Origin: JAMLIN01 sp041676645 | GTDB taxonomy: Bacteria > Pseudomonadota > Gammaproteobacteria > Burkholderiales > Burkholderiaceae_E | Reading direction: 5' to 3' | Length of the DNA stretch: 21,416 nucleotides | NCBI GenBank assembly: GCA_041676645.1 | Contig: JBAYRO010000047.1 | Location: forward strand, 1 to 21,416 | Shown here: positions 6,858 through 14,013 of the stretch, piece after piece | Numbering within the stretch: the stretch's first letter is position 1 | Layout: the number at the start of each line of letters is the position of its first letter | Notes under the pieces: model-generated | What the model saw: only the letters and a program-made list of their open reading frames with translations | Database searches by the model: none | What the model was told of the DNA's origin: nothing | Translations under genes and position numbers: made by a program

Positions 6858-7691
6858 TCAGCCGCCGCGCATTTCGCGCAAGGCGTCGTCGATGAGTTCG
6901 CGAGCGATGCTGAAGCGCCCGGGCAGCCTGGGCAGGTCTTCGGGATCGAACCAGCGGGCATCGACGAGTTCGGCAGGATCGGGCTGCAGTTCACCGCCGG
7001 CGTATTCGGCCCGGAACGCGATCATCAGGGAGTTCGGGAAGGGCCAGCTCTGGCTGCCGAAGTAGCGCAGCTGGTCGATCTCGATGCCGACCTCCTCGCG
7101 CACCTCGCGCTGCACCGCCTCCTCGATGGTTTCGCCGGCCTCCAGGAAACCGGCCAGCGCGCTGTACATGCCGGCGCCGAAGTTCACGCCGCGTCCGAGC
7201 AGCAGCTGGCGCCCGCGGGTGACCAGCACCATCATCGCCGGCGAAATCCGCGGATACACGATCAGCCCGCAGTTGGGGCAGCGGCGCGAGCGCTCGCCCG
7301 CCTGCAGGTCCGTCGGCGTGCCGCAGGCGCCACAGAAGCGGTGCAGCCGGTCCCAGTCGACGATCTGCACCGCGCGCATCGCGAGCGAAAGCGTCGGCTC
7401 GTCGAGCATCCCGAACCATTGGCGCAGGCCGGCGGCCTTCCAGCCCGGCGGCAGCAGGTCGACCGGAAAGTCGTCGGACAGGGCGACCGCGACATGGGCC
7501 TGGCCGGCGTAGCTGCCCACCGAGTGCACTCTTTCGGCGGAGAACCCCATGGCCCGGTACTGCGCCCAGCGCATCGCGCCGGTGTCGTCGAGGCTGTGGA
7601 TGAGTCGGTCGCGCACGAACAGATGGACGATGGTGTCGTCGTCGAGCGACAGGTCGAGGCGGGCCTGGAATCCCTTGGGTGTCAGCAGCAT
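6858..7691 (-). CDS. nudC: NAD(H) pyrophosphatase / RNA decapping NudC
   Basis: A 277-residue Nudix hydrolase of the NudC type. It splits NAD(H) to NMN(H) and AMP and removes NAD caps from RNA 5' ends. Visible are a beta-rich N-terminal domain, a zinc ribbon with Cys120, Cys123, Cys138 and Cys141 (CGACG and CPNCG), and a complete Nudix box at 181-203 (G-x5-E-x7-REVREEVGI). The NudC/NPY1 signature C-terminal to it reads SQSWPFPNSLM (213-223); the family consensus is SQPWPFP, so Pro215 is replaced by Ser. Length matches the family (257 in E. coli). The start at 7691 has no strong Shine-Dalgarno. It lies 56 nt downstream of the DUF3014 gene and may share its transcript. Confidence 0.93.
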   Translation of the reverse strand: MLLTPKGFQARLDLSLDDDTIVHLFVRDRLIHSLDDTGAMRWAQYRAMGFSAERVHSVGSYAGQAHVAVALSDDFPVDLLPPGWKAAGLRQWFGMLDEPTLSLAMRAVQIVDWDRLHRFCGACGTPTDLQAGERSRRCPNCGLIVYPRISPAMMVLVTRGRQLLLGRGVNFGAGMYSALAGFLEAGETIEEAVQREVREEVGIEIDQLRYFGSQSWPFPNSLMIAFRAEYAGGELQPDPAELVDARWFDPEDLPRLPGRFSIARELIDDALREMRGG

Positions 7692-7747
7692 TGCGTTGGC
7701 TTCATCGTGTATCGGGCGAAGAGCATGGCTGCGCGCGCAGTGTCCGC

Positions 7748-8698
7748 TCAGTCGCCCAGTGTCGTGAGTTCCTCGCGCAGGCGCAGCAGCACCGCGCGCA
7801 GTCTACCGGCATTGGCGGGCCCGATCCGGACCATGATCTTCTGGCCGGCCGAGAGTGACTCGAGCGCCGGGTCGGCGAAGCGATAGAGTACCTTGGGCTG
7901 AATCAGCCGGATCGGGCCGCGCGGCGTGGGGGCCGCCAGCATGTCGTCGATGGCGGCGATCACCCGGTCGTTGAAGTGGCCTTCCGGGAAACCCATCTCC
8001 TGGTATTCGTACTGCAGCAGCGGATAGAAGCGCACATAGAGCCGCGCCAATGTGGCCGTATCGACCGATTCGGCAAAGCGCAGGAAGGCCTGGTAGCGCA
8101 GGCCGTTGGCCTCCTGCAGCTCGAAGCCGTCCTCGGTCGGCTCGACCGCCAGCGGACCGGGGACCCGGCGCACCGCGCTGGCCTGCGTGGGCACGATCTC
8201 GCGCGGCAGGTTGTCGACGGTGATCACGAAGCGGCGGGCGATGTCCTGCAGGTTGAAGAATTCGGTGAGCGTCGCGCGGTCGCCGAATGTGGTCAGGGCG
8301 CCGGCGAGCGGCGGATCGCTCGCAATGCCCGGCTCGGGCAGCGGCGCGTTGCGCCGGGCCTGCTCGTCGAGGGCGGGCACCGGATAGCGGGGGCCCTTGC
8401 GGGCTTCTTCCTGGGCGAGGGCCTCCTCCTCGGCCTCCTGCGCCAGCAGTTCCTCGGCTGGCGGCACGCCCGGCGCCGGCGGAACCGGCGTGAGCGCATC
8501 GGCATCCAGGGAGCCGCCGGGCCCGGTACCCGGCGCACTGGTGTCGGGCGCGCCGCCCAGCCGACTGGGGATGATCTCGCCGTCGCCACCGAGCAGGCCC
8601 GCGCGCCAGGCGCCGAACAAGGCGATGATGATCACCACGACGATGGCGATCAGCCACCAGGGGGTTCCGCTGGAGGAAGGGGGACGCAGGGGGGTCAT
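7748..8698 (-). CDS. DUF3014 domain-containing membrane-anchored protein
   Basis: A 316-residue protein matching the DUF3014 family as I recall it. A single membrane helix sits at about 14-34 (WWLIAIVVVIIIALFGAW), then a Pro/Ala/Gly/Glu-rich linker (about 40-120) containing an acidic run rich in EEEA. A conserved C-terminal domain (about 130-312) has the blocks RFVITVDNLPREIVP, YPLLQYEYQEMGFP, HFNDRVIAAIDDML, LIQPKVLYRFADPALESLSAGQK and MVRIGPANAGRL. No biochemical function is established for the family. The topology suggests a short cytoplasmic N-terminus and a periplasmic domain. The ATG at 8698 has GGAG about 9 nt upstream. It is divergent from the DMT permease gene. Confidence 0.85.
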   Translation of the reverse strand: MTPLRPPSSSGTPWWLIAIVVVIIIALFGAWRAGLLGGDGEIIPSRLGGAPDTSAPGTGPGGSLDADALTPVPPAPGVPPAEELLAQEAEEEALAQEEARKGPRYPVPALDEQARRNAPLPEPGIASDPPLAGALTTFGDRATLTEFFNLQDIARRFVITVDNLPREIVPTQASAVRRVPGPLAVEPTEDGFELQEANGLRYQAFLRFAESVDTATLARLYVRFYPLLQYEYQEMGFPEGHFNDRVIAAIDDMLAAPTPRGPIRLIQPKVLYRFADPALESLSAGQKIMVRIGPANAGRLRAVLLRLREELTTLGD

Positions 8699-8773
8699 CG
8701 ATCGGGCTCCGGGACTGCGCTGAGATTACACCGAGCGCCGCAACAGCGGAAACCGCGTCTTCCGCAGCCCGCA

Positions 8774-8788
8774 TATACTCGCCGGGTG
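8774..8788 (+). promoter_or_regulatory. -10 element next to a GTG start (possible leaderless mRNA)
   Basis: TATACT at 8774-8779 is a good -10 hexamer. The GTG start codon of the permease lies at 8786-8788, six bases further on, just where transcription would begin. No Shine-Dalgarno is visible before the GTG and no clear -35 is seen near 8751. A leaderless transcript is inferred. Confidence 0.35.
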
Positions 8789-9715
8789 TCCGATCCTCTT
8801 GTTCGCAATATCCCGGCGCCTGGCGAGCTGCCGGCGTCCCGGCTGATCGTCGCGCTGCTCTGGGCGGTCGCTAGCGGCATGGCCCTGCAGTCGATGAACG
8901 CCGTCATGCGGCTGATGGCGCTCGAGCTGCATTCGATGCAGGCGCAGTTCCTGCGCGCGCTGTTCGGCCTGATCGTGATGCTGCCCGTCATCGCGATCGG
9001 CATCCGTCGCAGCGGCTGGCGCAGCTACTGGCCCAAGGACATGCGCGGCCAGTGGATCCGCGGCGTGGCGCATACCATCGCGACGCTGCTCTTCTTCCTC
9101 GCGCTGCCGCACCTGCACCTGGCCGATTCCACCGCGATCGGCTTCACGATCCCGCTGTTCATCCTGATCGGCGCCGCGCTCTTCCTGGGCGAGAAGGTCA
9201 CCCGTGCGCGCTGGATCGCGACCCTCACGGGCTTCGGCGGGGTGCTGGTGGTGCTTCTGCCCCACCTCGGCGGCCTCGGCACCGGCGGCTACTGGAGCCT
9301 GGTGATGCTCGCGGCGGCGCCGGCCTTCGCCGCTTCCTTCCTGCTGGCCAAGGTGCTGACCCGGCGCGATCGCAGCACGGTCCTGGTGGTCTGGCAGGCG
9401 CTCACGGTCTCCATCCTGTCGCTGCCCCTGGCCCTGGCGGTCTGGGAGCCGCCCACCCTGCGACAATGGGCGATCTTCCTGTTTGCCGGCCTGCTCGGCA
9501 GCAGCGCCCATTACTTCATCAACCGTGCCATGGAGAAGGTCGACATCTCCGCCCTGCAGTCGGTGCGCTTCCTGGATCTCATCTGGTCCTCGATGCTGGG
9601 GTTCCTGATGTTCGGCAACACGCCGGCGCCGACCGCCCTGGTGGGCGGCGCGATCATCGTGGTGGCGGTGGCCGCGGTGGCGCGCTACGAGGCCCGGGCC
9701 GCCCGGCCGCGATAA
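8786..9715 (+). CDS. EamA/DMT-superfamily permease
   Basis: A 309-residue inner-membrane protein with about ten hydrophobic helices in two EamA repeats, the layout of drug/metabolite transporters (RhaT/YdcZ-like exporters). Repeat 1 covers about 20-150 (LIVALLWAVASGMALQSMN through LADSTAIGFTIPLFI and LGEKVTRARWIATL), repeat 2 about 165-300 (SAHYFINRAMEKVDISALQ through FLDLIWSSMLGFLMFG). The frame is open far upstream over the antisense DUF3014 gene. The GTG at 8786 is the only plausible start that keeps the first helix, since the first in-frame ATG is already inside that helix. The substrate cannot be read from the sequence. Only 22 nt separate it from the NERD-helicase gene, which has its own GGAGG. 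Confidence 0.87.
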   Translation: MSDPLVRNIPAPGELPASRLIVALLWAVASGMALQSMNAVMRLMALELHSMQAQFLRALFGLIVMLPVIAIGIRRSGWRSYWPKDMRGQWIRGVAHTIATLLFFLALPHLHLADSTAIGFTIPLFILIGAALFLGEKVTRARWIATLTGFGGVLVVLLPHLGGLGTGGYWSLVMLAAAPAFAASFLLAKVLTRRDRSTVLVVWQALTVSILSLPLALAVWEPPTLRQWAIFLFAGLLGSSAHYFINRAMEKVDISALQSVRFLDLIWSSMLGFLMFGNTPAPTALVGGAIIVVAVAAVARYEARAARPR

Positions 9716-9737
9716 GGCGTCTCCACGGAGGTCCACG

Positions 9738-11459
9738 ATGGCGAAGATCCTGCCGAGCGACTGGCGTGCCGTCGAGGCGACCGGCGCCGCGGGCCGTGAA
9801 CTCGAGACGCTCGGCCGGCTCGAGGCGACGCTGCCGGATTCGGTAACCGTCTTCCACGGCGTCCACTGGACCCGGGTCGAACACGGTTTCGCGACGATCG
9901 GCGAGATCGATTTCGTCGTCATCGCCCCCTCGGGCCGGCTGCTGCTGATCGAGCAGAAGACCGGGTTCCTCGACGAGACCGCCGAGGGCCTGGTCAAGCG
10001 GCATGTGGGCGGGCGGCGCAATATCCGCCTCGAGCTCGACCGCACGCTCGATGCCCTGCGCAAGCGCCTTGCGCCGGTCACCGGCGGCGAGCCACCGGCG
10101 ATCGACTACCTGCTCTACTGTCCCGACTACGCGGTGCGCGAACCGGGCAGCGCCGGCCTCGATCCGGCCCAGATCGTCGACTCGCAGGCGAAGGACGGCG
10201 TGGCGCGGCGGGTCGGCGAGCTGTTGCAGCTCGGACGGCGCGACGAGCCCGGCGATCTGCCCCTGGCCGAGCCCGAGCGCCCCGAGCTGGTGGCTCGGCT
10301 GCGGCGCTTCTTCGCCAACGAGCTGGAGCTGGTGCCCGACGTGAGCGCGCTGCTCTCGCGCGCTGAGGCGCTCGTCACGCGCCTGTCGGGCGGCCTGGCG
10401 ACCTGGGCGCGCCGGCTCGAGGCGCCGGCATTGCGCCTGCGGGTGGTCGGCACCGCCGGCAGCGGCAAGACCCAGCTCGCACTGGCTCTGCTCGAGGATG
10501 CGGAGCGCGACGAGCGCCGGGTGCTCTACGCCTGCTTCAACCGGCCGCTGGCCGACCACCTGCGCGAGATCGCGCCGGATCCGTCGCGCGTGTTCACCTA
10601 CCACCAGTGGTGCGAGCGGCGCTTGCGCAGCGCCGGGCGCACGATCGAGTTCGGCGGGCCCGACAGCTTCGCCCGGATGGAGCGCGAGGCGGCGGCGCTG
10701 CCGGTGGACGATCGCGAAATCGTCGACGACCTGATCGTCGACGAAGGCCAGGATTTCGCCGCCGGCTGGCGTGAAGACCTGTTCCGCCTGATCGGCGGGC
10801 GCCCGGACTCGCGCATCTTCTGGCTCGAGGATCCGCTGCAGAACCTGTACGGTCGCGAACCCTTCGCCGGCGCGGGCTGGACCGTGATGCATGCGCCGGC
10901 CAACTATCGCAGTCCGCGCAGCGTGGTGCGCGCCCTCGGCACACTGCTCGGCGAGCATGCGGTGCCGGGCCTGCGGGCGGAAAGCCCGATCGACGGCGCC
11001 GAGGTGGAGTACCTCGTCTACGAGGATGACGACGAAATGCTCGACGCGACCAAGCGCGCGATCACCGCGGCGCTGCGGGCCGGGTTTCGCAAGCAGGACA
11101 TCGTCCTCGTCACCTGGTCGGGCCGCAGCCGATCGCAGTTGCTCGGCGCGGGGACGCTGGGACCGCATCGCCTGCAGGCGTTTGCAGGTCGTTACGATAT
11201 TTTCGGCAATCCCGAATACCGCGAGGGTGATCTGCTGGTCGATTCGGTCTATCGTTTCAAGGGCCAGAGCGCGCCCTGCGTGATCTTCACCGAAGTCGAC
11301 TTCGAGACCTTCGACGCGAGCGCGGCGCGCAAGCTCTTCGTCGGCATGACCCGCGCGTCGATGCGGCTCGCTGTCGTGCTTTCCGGGCGCGCGGCACGCC
11401 AGTTGCCATTGCCGGGCAATGCCGGCATGCGGGATTCATCGAGGAATGCATCGGCATGA
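9738..11459 (+). CDS. NERD nuclease-like domain fused to SF1 (UvrD-like) helicase
   Basis: A 573-residue protein. Residues about 14-130 look like a NERD domain with a PD-(D/E)xK-type core: GEIDFVVIAP (Asp58) and LLLIEQKTG (Glu72, Lys74). Residues 230-550 are an SF1 helicase with Walker A GTAGSGKT (238-245), Walker B LIVDEGQDF (332-340), motif IV NYRSPRS (389-395), VYRFKGQSAP (504-513) and FVGMTRA (534-540). The Gln in DEGQD is typical of UvrD-like enzymes. The protein is compact compared with UvrD (720) and lacks large 1B/2B insertions. The ATG at 9738 follows GGAGG. Its stop overlaps the next start as ATGA, coupling it to a TerB-like protein. The role is unknown; DNA processing, repair or defence are all possible. 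Confidence 0.88.
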   Translation: MAKILPSDWRAVEATGAAGRELETLGRLEATLPDSVTVFHGVHWTRVEHGFATIGEIDFVVIAPSGRLLLIEQKTGFLDETAEGLVKRHVGGRRNIRLELDRTLDALRKRLAPVTGGEPPAIDYLLYCPDYAVREPGSAGLDPAQIVDSQAKDGVARRVGELLQLGRRDEPGDLPLAEPERPELVARLRRFFANELELVPDVSALLSRAEALVTRLSGGLATWARRLEAPALRLRVVGTAGSGKTQLALALLEDAERDERRVLYACFNRPLADHLREIAPDPSRVFTYHQWCERRLRSAGRTIEFGGPDSFARMEREAAALPVDDREIVDDLIVDEGQDFAAGWREDLFRLIGGRPDSRIFWLEDPLQNLYGREPFAGAGWTVMHAPANYRSPRSVVRALGTLLGEHAVPGLRAESPIDGAEVEYLVYEDDDEMLDATKRAITAALRAGFRKQDIVLVTWSGRSRSQLLGAGTLGPHRLQAFAGRYDIFGNPEYREGDLLVDSVYRFKGQSAPCVIFTEVDFETFDASAARKLFVGMTRASMRLAVVLSGRAARQLPLPGNAGMRDSSRNASA

Positions 11460-11932
11460 TCGAAGCCATCGCACGATTCTTCAATCAGCGGCTCGCGCAC
11501 GACGAGGCCGCATCGAGCGCAACCGACGAGCACCGCTTGCTGCTGGCCACCGCGGCCCTGCTGGTCGAGGTCATGCGCAGCGATGCCGTCCTCGACGAGC
11601 GCGAGCGTGAACGGGTGCTGTCGGCCCTGCGTCGCCACGGCGACCTGGGCGAGGCCGAAGCGGCCGAACTGCTGGCGCTGGCCGACGAGCAGTCGCGCCA
11701 GGCCAACGACTATTACCAGTTCACCTCGCTGGTCAACCGGCATTACGATGCGCGGGAGAAGGTGCGCATCATCGAGATGATGTGGCAGGTCGCCTATGCG
11801 GATGGCGAGATCAGTGCGCACGAGCGGCACCTGATGCGCCGCATCGCCAGTCTGCTGCATGTCGCCCATGGCGACTACGTCGCCGCCCAGCGGCGGGCCC
11901 GCGAAGCGGGCGCCGCCAGGGGAGATCGCTAG
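11456..11932 (+). CDS. TerB-like (tellurite resistance B family) protein
   Basis: A 158-residue, all-helical, acidic cytosolic protein. It resembles the TerB-like proteins of the COG4103 type through two related acidic motifs. One is VMRSDAVLDERERERVLSAL (about 37-56), the other is IIEMMWQVAYADGEISAHE (about 104-122), where the ADGEIS..E pattern is the TerB metal-binding signature. The ATG overlaps the NERD-helicase stop by 4 nt, so both proteins are probably made together. The stop lies 1 nt from the end of the convergent phasin gene. Members often accompany stress, phage-response or membrane-linked modules. A link to tellurite is not implied here, as no other ter genes are present. Confidence 0.83.
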   Translation: MIEAIARFFNQRLAHDEAASSATDEHRLLLATAALLVEVMRSDAVLDERERERVLSALRRHGDLGEAEAAELLALADEQSRQANDYYQFTSLVNRHYDAREKVRIIEMMWQVAYADGEISAHERHLMRRIASLLHVAHGDYVAAQRRAREAGAARGDR

Positions 11933-11933
11933 C

Positions 11934-12464
11934 TTACTTGCGGCGGGTGGGGCGGGCGCCCTGGGTTTCGCCGCTGACGGCGGAATCCGCCATCTGCGCG
12001 AACTGCCGCGCTGCCTTGTTCAGCTGGTCGTAGGCGGTGCTCGAGGCGGCCATCACCTGGCGGGTGAAGGCAACCGCGCCTTCGCTGCCCGCCGGGGCCT
12101 TGCTGGCGAGATCCTCGACCGCCGAGTAGAGCTGGCGCTGGCTTTCGGCAACCTGCTGCTCGATGATGTCCGCCAGCTCGTTGCCGGTCTCGCGCGAGAT
12201 CGCGTAGACCGCCTGCGCATAGGCCTTGAACGCGTCCGGCCGGGGCTTGCTGTAGCTGGTGACCAGCTCCGTCAGCGTCTTGACGTCGCGCGCGGCCAGC
12301 AACTCGCGGATCTGCTCGTTGCTGGCATCCATGGAAGCACGCGCCGTCTCGAGGTTGAGTTCGGCGAGCTTCTGGAATCCTTCCAGGGCCCGGGCGGTGG
12401 CGGTGTTGAAGTTGCGGACCTGGTCGGCCTGCATCCGGGTGAAATCGGTCTCGGGTTTGGTCAT
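11934..12464 (-). CDS. phaP: Phasin family protein (PHA granule-associated)
   Basis: A 176-residue, mostly helical, amphipathic protein of the phasin family (Phasin_2 type). Phasins coat polyhydroxyalkanoate granules and limit their size. Typical blocks are NFNTATARALEGFQKLAELNLETARASMD (written in part as FQKLAELNLE), LTELVTSYSKPRPDAFKAYA and ISRETGNELADIIEQQ. There is no signal peptide; the C-terminus is basic (TRRK). The ATG at 12464 has GGAG about 8 nt upstream; a longer in-frame start exists but would run through the promoter region. No PHA synthase gene lies in the window. The presence of this gene suggests the host stores PHA. A palindrome about 95 nt upstream is a candidate operator. 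Confidence 0.9.
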   Translation of the reverse strand: MTKPETDFTRMQADQVRNFNTATARALEGFQKLAELNLETARASMDASNEQIRELLAARDVKTLTELVTSYSKPRPDAFKAYAQAVYAISRETGNELADIIEQQVAESQRQLYSAVEDLASKAPAGSEGAVAFTRQVMAASSTAYDQLNKAARQFAQMADSAVSGETQGARPTRRK

Positions 12465-12550
12465 GGCATGGGCTCCGTAGGTGGGGCGCTGATGCCGCTG
12501 CCTGCGACTGACGCCCTGGTGACGATAAACAAGACCCTCGCGGGATTTGC

Positions 12551-12572
12551 TGCATTGCACAATCCAATTGTG
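12551..12572. promoter_or_regulatory. Candidate operator upstream of phasin gene
   Basis: Two overlapping symmetric motifs are visible: TGCATTGCA (12551-12559, near-palindromic) and CACAAT-CCA-ATTGTG (12558-12572, perfect 6-bp arms). TGC/GCA-rich sites of this kind are described for PhaR, the repressor of phasin genes. Assigning it to PhaR is inference, since no phaR gene is present here. The site lies between phasin (-) and queC (+), so it could act on either. Confidence 0.35.
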
Positions 12573-12676
12573 GACCGGTGCGGCTCTGGTGTCAAGTTGT
12601 AATGGTGCAGCGCAGCATCAGCGTCGGATGGCACGGGGATGCGGCGCAACATGCGGCGACGAGGCACAATAAGCCG

Positions 12677-13411
12677 ATGAGCGACGCTGACCGTCACGGC
12701 GGGGCCCTGGTGCTCTTTTCCGGGGGCCAGGACTCGACCACCTGCCTTGCCTGGGCGCTCGCCGGCTTCGGCCATGTCGAGACGATCGGCTTCGCCTACG
12801 GCCAGCGCCACGTGGTCGAGCTCGAGCGGCGCGAGCCCCTGCGCCGGGCGCTCGCCGAAGCCTTTCCGGCATGGGCGCCGCGCCTCGGGCCGGACCACCT
12901 GCTCGATCTCTCGGTGCTGGGCGAGATCAGCGATACCGCCCTTACCGACGATCGTGCGATCGCGATCGGCGAGGCGGGGCTGCCGAACACCTTCGTGCCC
13001 GGTCGCAACCTCGTCTTCCTGGCGATGGCCGCGGCGATCGCCTATCGGCGCGGACTCGGCGTGCTGGTCACCGGGGTCTGCGAAACCGATTTCTCGGGCT
13101 ATCCGGACTGTCGCGACGACACCACCAAGGCGATGCAGGTCGCGCTCAACCTCGGCATGGATACCCGGCTGCGGATCGAGACTCCGCTGATGTGGATCGA
13201 CAAGGCGGCGACCTGGGCGCTGGCCCATCGCCTCGGCGGCGAACCGCTGCTGGAGCTGATCGTCGAATCGACCCATACCTGCTATCTTGGGGATCGCGAG
13301 CGCCGCCACGACTGGGGCTTCGGTTGCGGCGAGTGTCCGGCCTGCGAACTGCGCGCGACCGGCTGGCGCGGATTCCGCGCCGCATTAATGGGGTCAGACT
13401 CCATTGATTAA
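12677..13411 (+). CDS. queC: 7-cyano-7-deazaguanine (preQ0) synthase QueC
   Basis: A 244-residue QueC, which turns 7-carboxy-7-deazaguanine into preQ0 using ATP and ammonia on the way to queuosine in tRNA. It has the PP-loop FSGGQDSTT (14-22), AYGQRH (40-45), VPGRNLVFLAMAAA (108-121) and FSGYPDCR (139-146). Four zinc-binding Cys are at 202, 217, 220 and 223 (CGECPAC). I chose the ATG at 12677 because it puts the PP-loop near residue 15, as in other QueC. Upstream codons to 12578 look non-coding. CACAAT ends six bases before the ATG, and no strong Shine-Dalgarno is seen. The last residues, MGSDSID and the stop, are encoded by an inverted repeat that appears to have replaced or extended the natural C-terminus. 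Confidence 0.94.
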   Translation: MSDADRHGGALVLFSGGQDSTTCLAWALAGFGHVETIGFAYGQRHVVELERREPLRRALAEAFPAWAPRLGPDHLLDLSVLGEISDTALTDDRAIAIGEAGLPNTFVPGRNLVFLAMAAAIAYRRGLGVLVTGVCETDFSGYPDCRDDTTKAMQVALNLGMDTRLRIETPLMWIDKAATWALAHRLGGEPLLELIVESTHTCYLGDRERRHDWGFGCGECPACELRATGWRGFRAALMGSDSID

Positions 13412-13428
13412 TGGAGTCTGACCCCATT
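13387..13428. repeat. REP-like hairpin repeat, copy 1 (19-bp arms, GATT loop)
   Basis: AATGGGGTCAGACTCCATT (13387-13405), loop GATT, AATGGAGTCTGACCCCATT (13410-13428) are perfect inverted arms. The left arm and loop encode the queC C-terminus, and the stop TAA spans 13409-13411. The next gene starts 10 nt after the repeat. GGGGTCAGAC-type palindromes are dispersed in many proteobacterial genomes; a link to REP-associated tyrosine transposases is plausible but unproven here. Confidence 0.9.
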
Positions 13429-13437
13429 GAGTGTCCC

Positions 13438-13989
13438 ATGAGTACCCAGACGCCGATCCGGCCCGTGCATTTCCTGTGGCTCGTCGCCTTCATCGCGACG
13501 ATTCCCGCCGCCAACTGGATGATCCAGCATGTCGGCACCACCTGCGTGCCCGATGGGCCCTGCCTGGTGCCGGTCGCGCCGGGCCTGATGGCGCCCAGTG
13601 GCGTGCTTCTCATCGGGCTGGCCCTGGTGCTGCGAGATGCCATCCATGCCAGCCTCGGGCCGCGCTGGGCGCTGGGGGCGATCCTGGCGGGCACCGTCGT
13701 TTCGATCGGGTTCGCACCGCCTTCGCTGGTGCTTGCCTCCGGCGCCGCCTTCCTGGTATCGGAACTCGCCGACTTCGCCGTCTATGCGCCGCTGCGTCGT
13801 CGCTATCCCGCGGGCGCCATCCTGGCTTCGGGAGTGGCCGGCGCGATCGTCGACAGCGCCCTGTTCCTCGGCATCGCCTTCGGCTCGCTCGCCTACCTGC
13901 AGGGACAGGTGGTCGGCAAGCTCTGGATGTCGCTGCTGGCGGCGATCGTGATCGGCACCCTCGCGCGCCGGCGGGCGGCATCGGCGTAG
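13438..13989 (+). CDS. VUT-family membrane protein, likely queuosine-precursor transporter
   Basis: A 183-residue hydrophobic protein with five to six predicted membrane helices. It resembles VUT/YhhQ-type transporters, which import queuosine precursors such as preQ0 and preQ1. Visible family features are FIATIPAANWMIQHVG near the N-terminus, VLLIGLALVLRDAIHASLGPRWALG, GAAFLVSELADFAVYAPLRRR (the conserved SELxDxxVY block) and the late GAIVDSALFLGIAFG segment. It is shorter than E. coli YhhQ (221). The ATG at 13438 follows a GAGTG stretch and lies 26 nt after the queC stop, so the two likely form an operon, with a hairpin repeat in between. Assignment to queuosine precursors rests on the family plus queC; the exact substrate is not determined. 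Confidence 0.82.
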   Translation: MSTQTPIRPVHFLWLVAFIATIPAANWMIQHVGTTCVPDGPCLVPVAPGLMAPSGVLLIGLALVLRDAIHASLGPRWALGAILAGTVVSIGFAPPSLVLASGAAFLVSELADFAVYAPLRRRYPAGAILASGVAGAIVDSALFLGIAFGSLAYLQGQVVGKLWMSLLAAIVIGTLARRRAASA

Positions 13990-14013
13990 GCCGTGGCGCT
14001 TACCAGCGGGGGC

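Noticed and set aside
11456..11932. Tellurite resistance operon
   Set aside because: Only a TerB-like protein is present; no terA, terC, terD, terE or terZ genes are found.
12578..12676. A longer queC start 33 codons upstream
   Set aside because: The extra residues do not resemble QueC, and the PP-loop would be misplaced; the ATG at 12677 fits the family.
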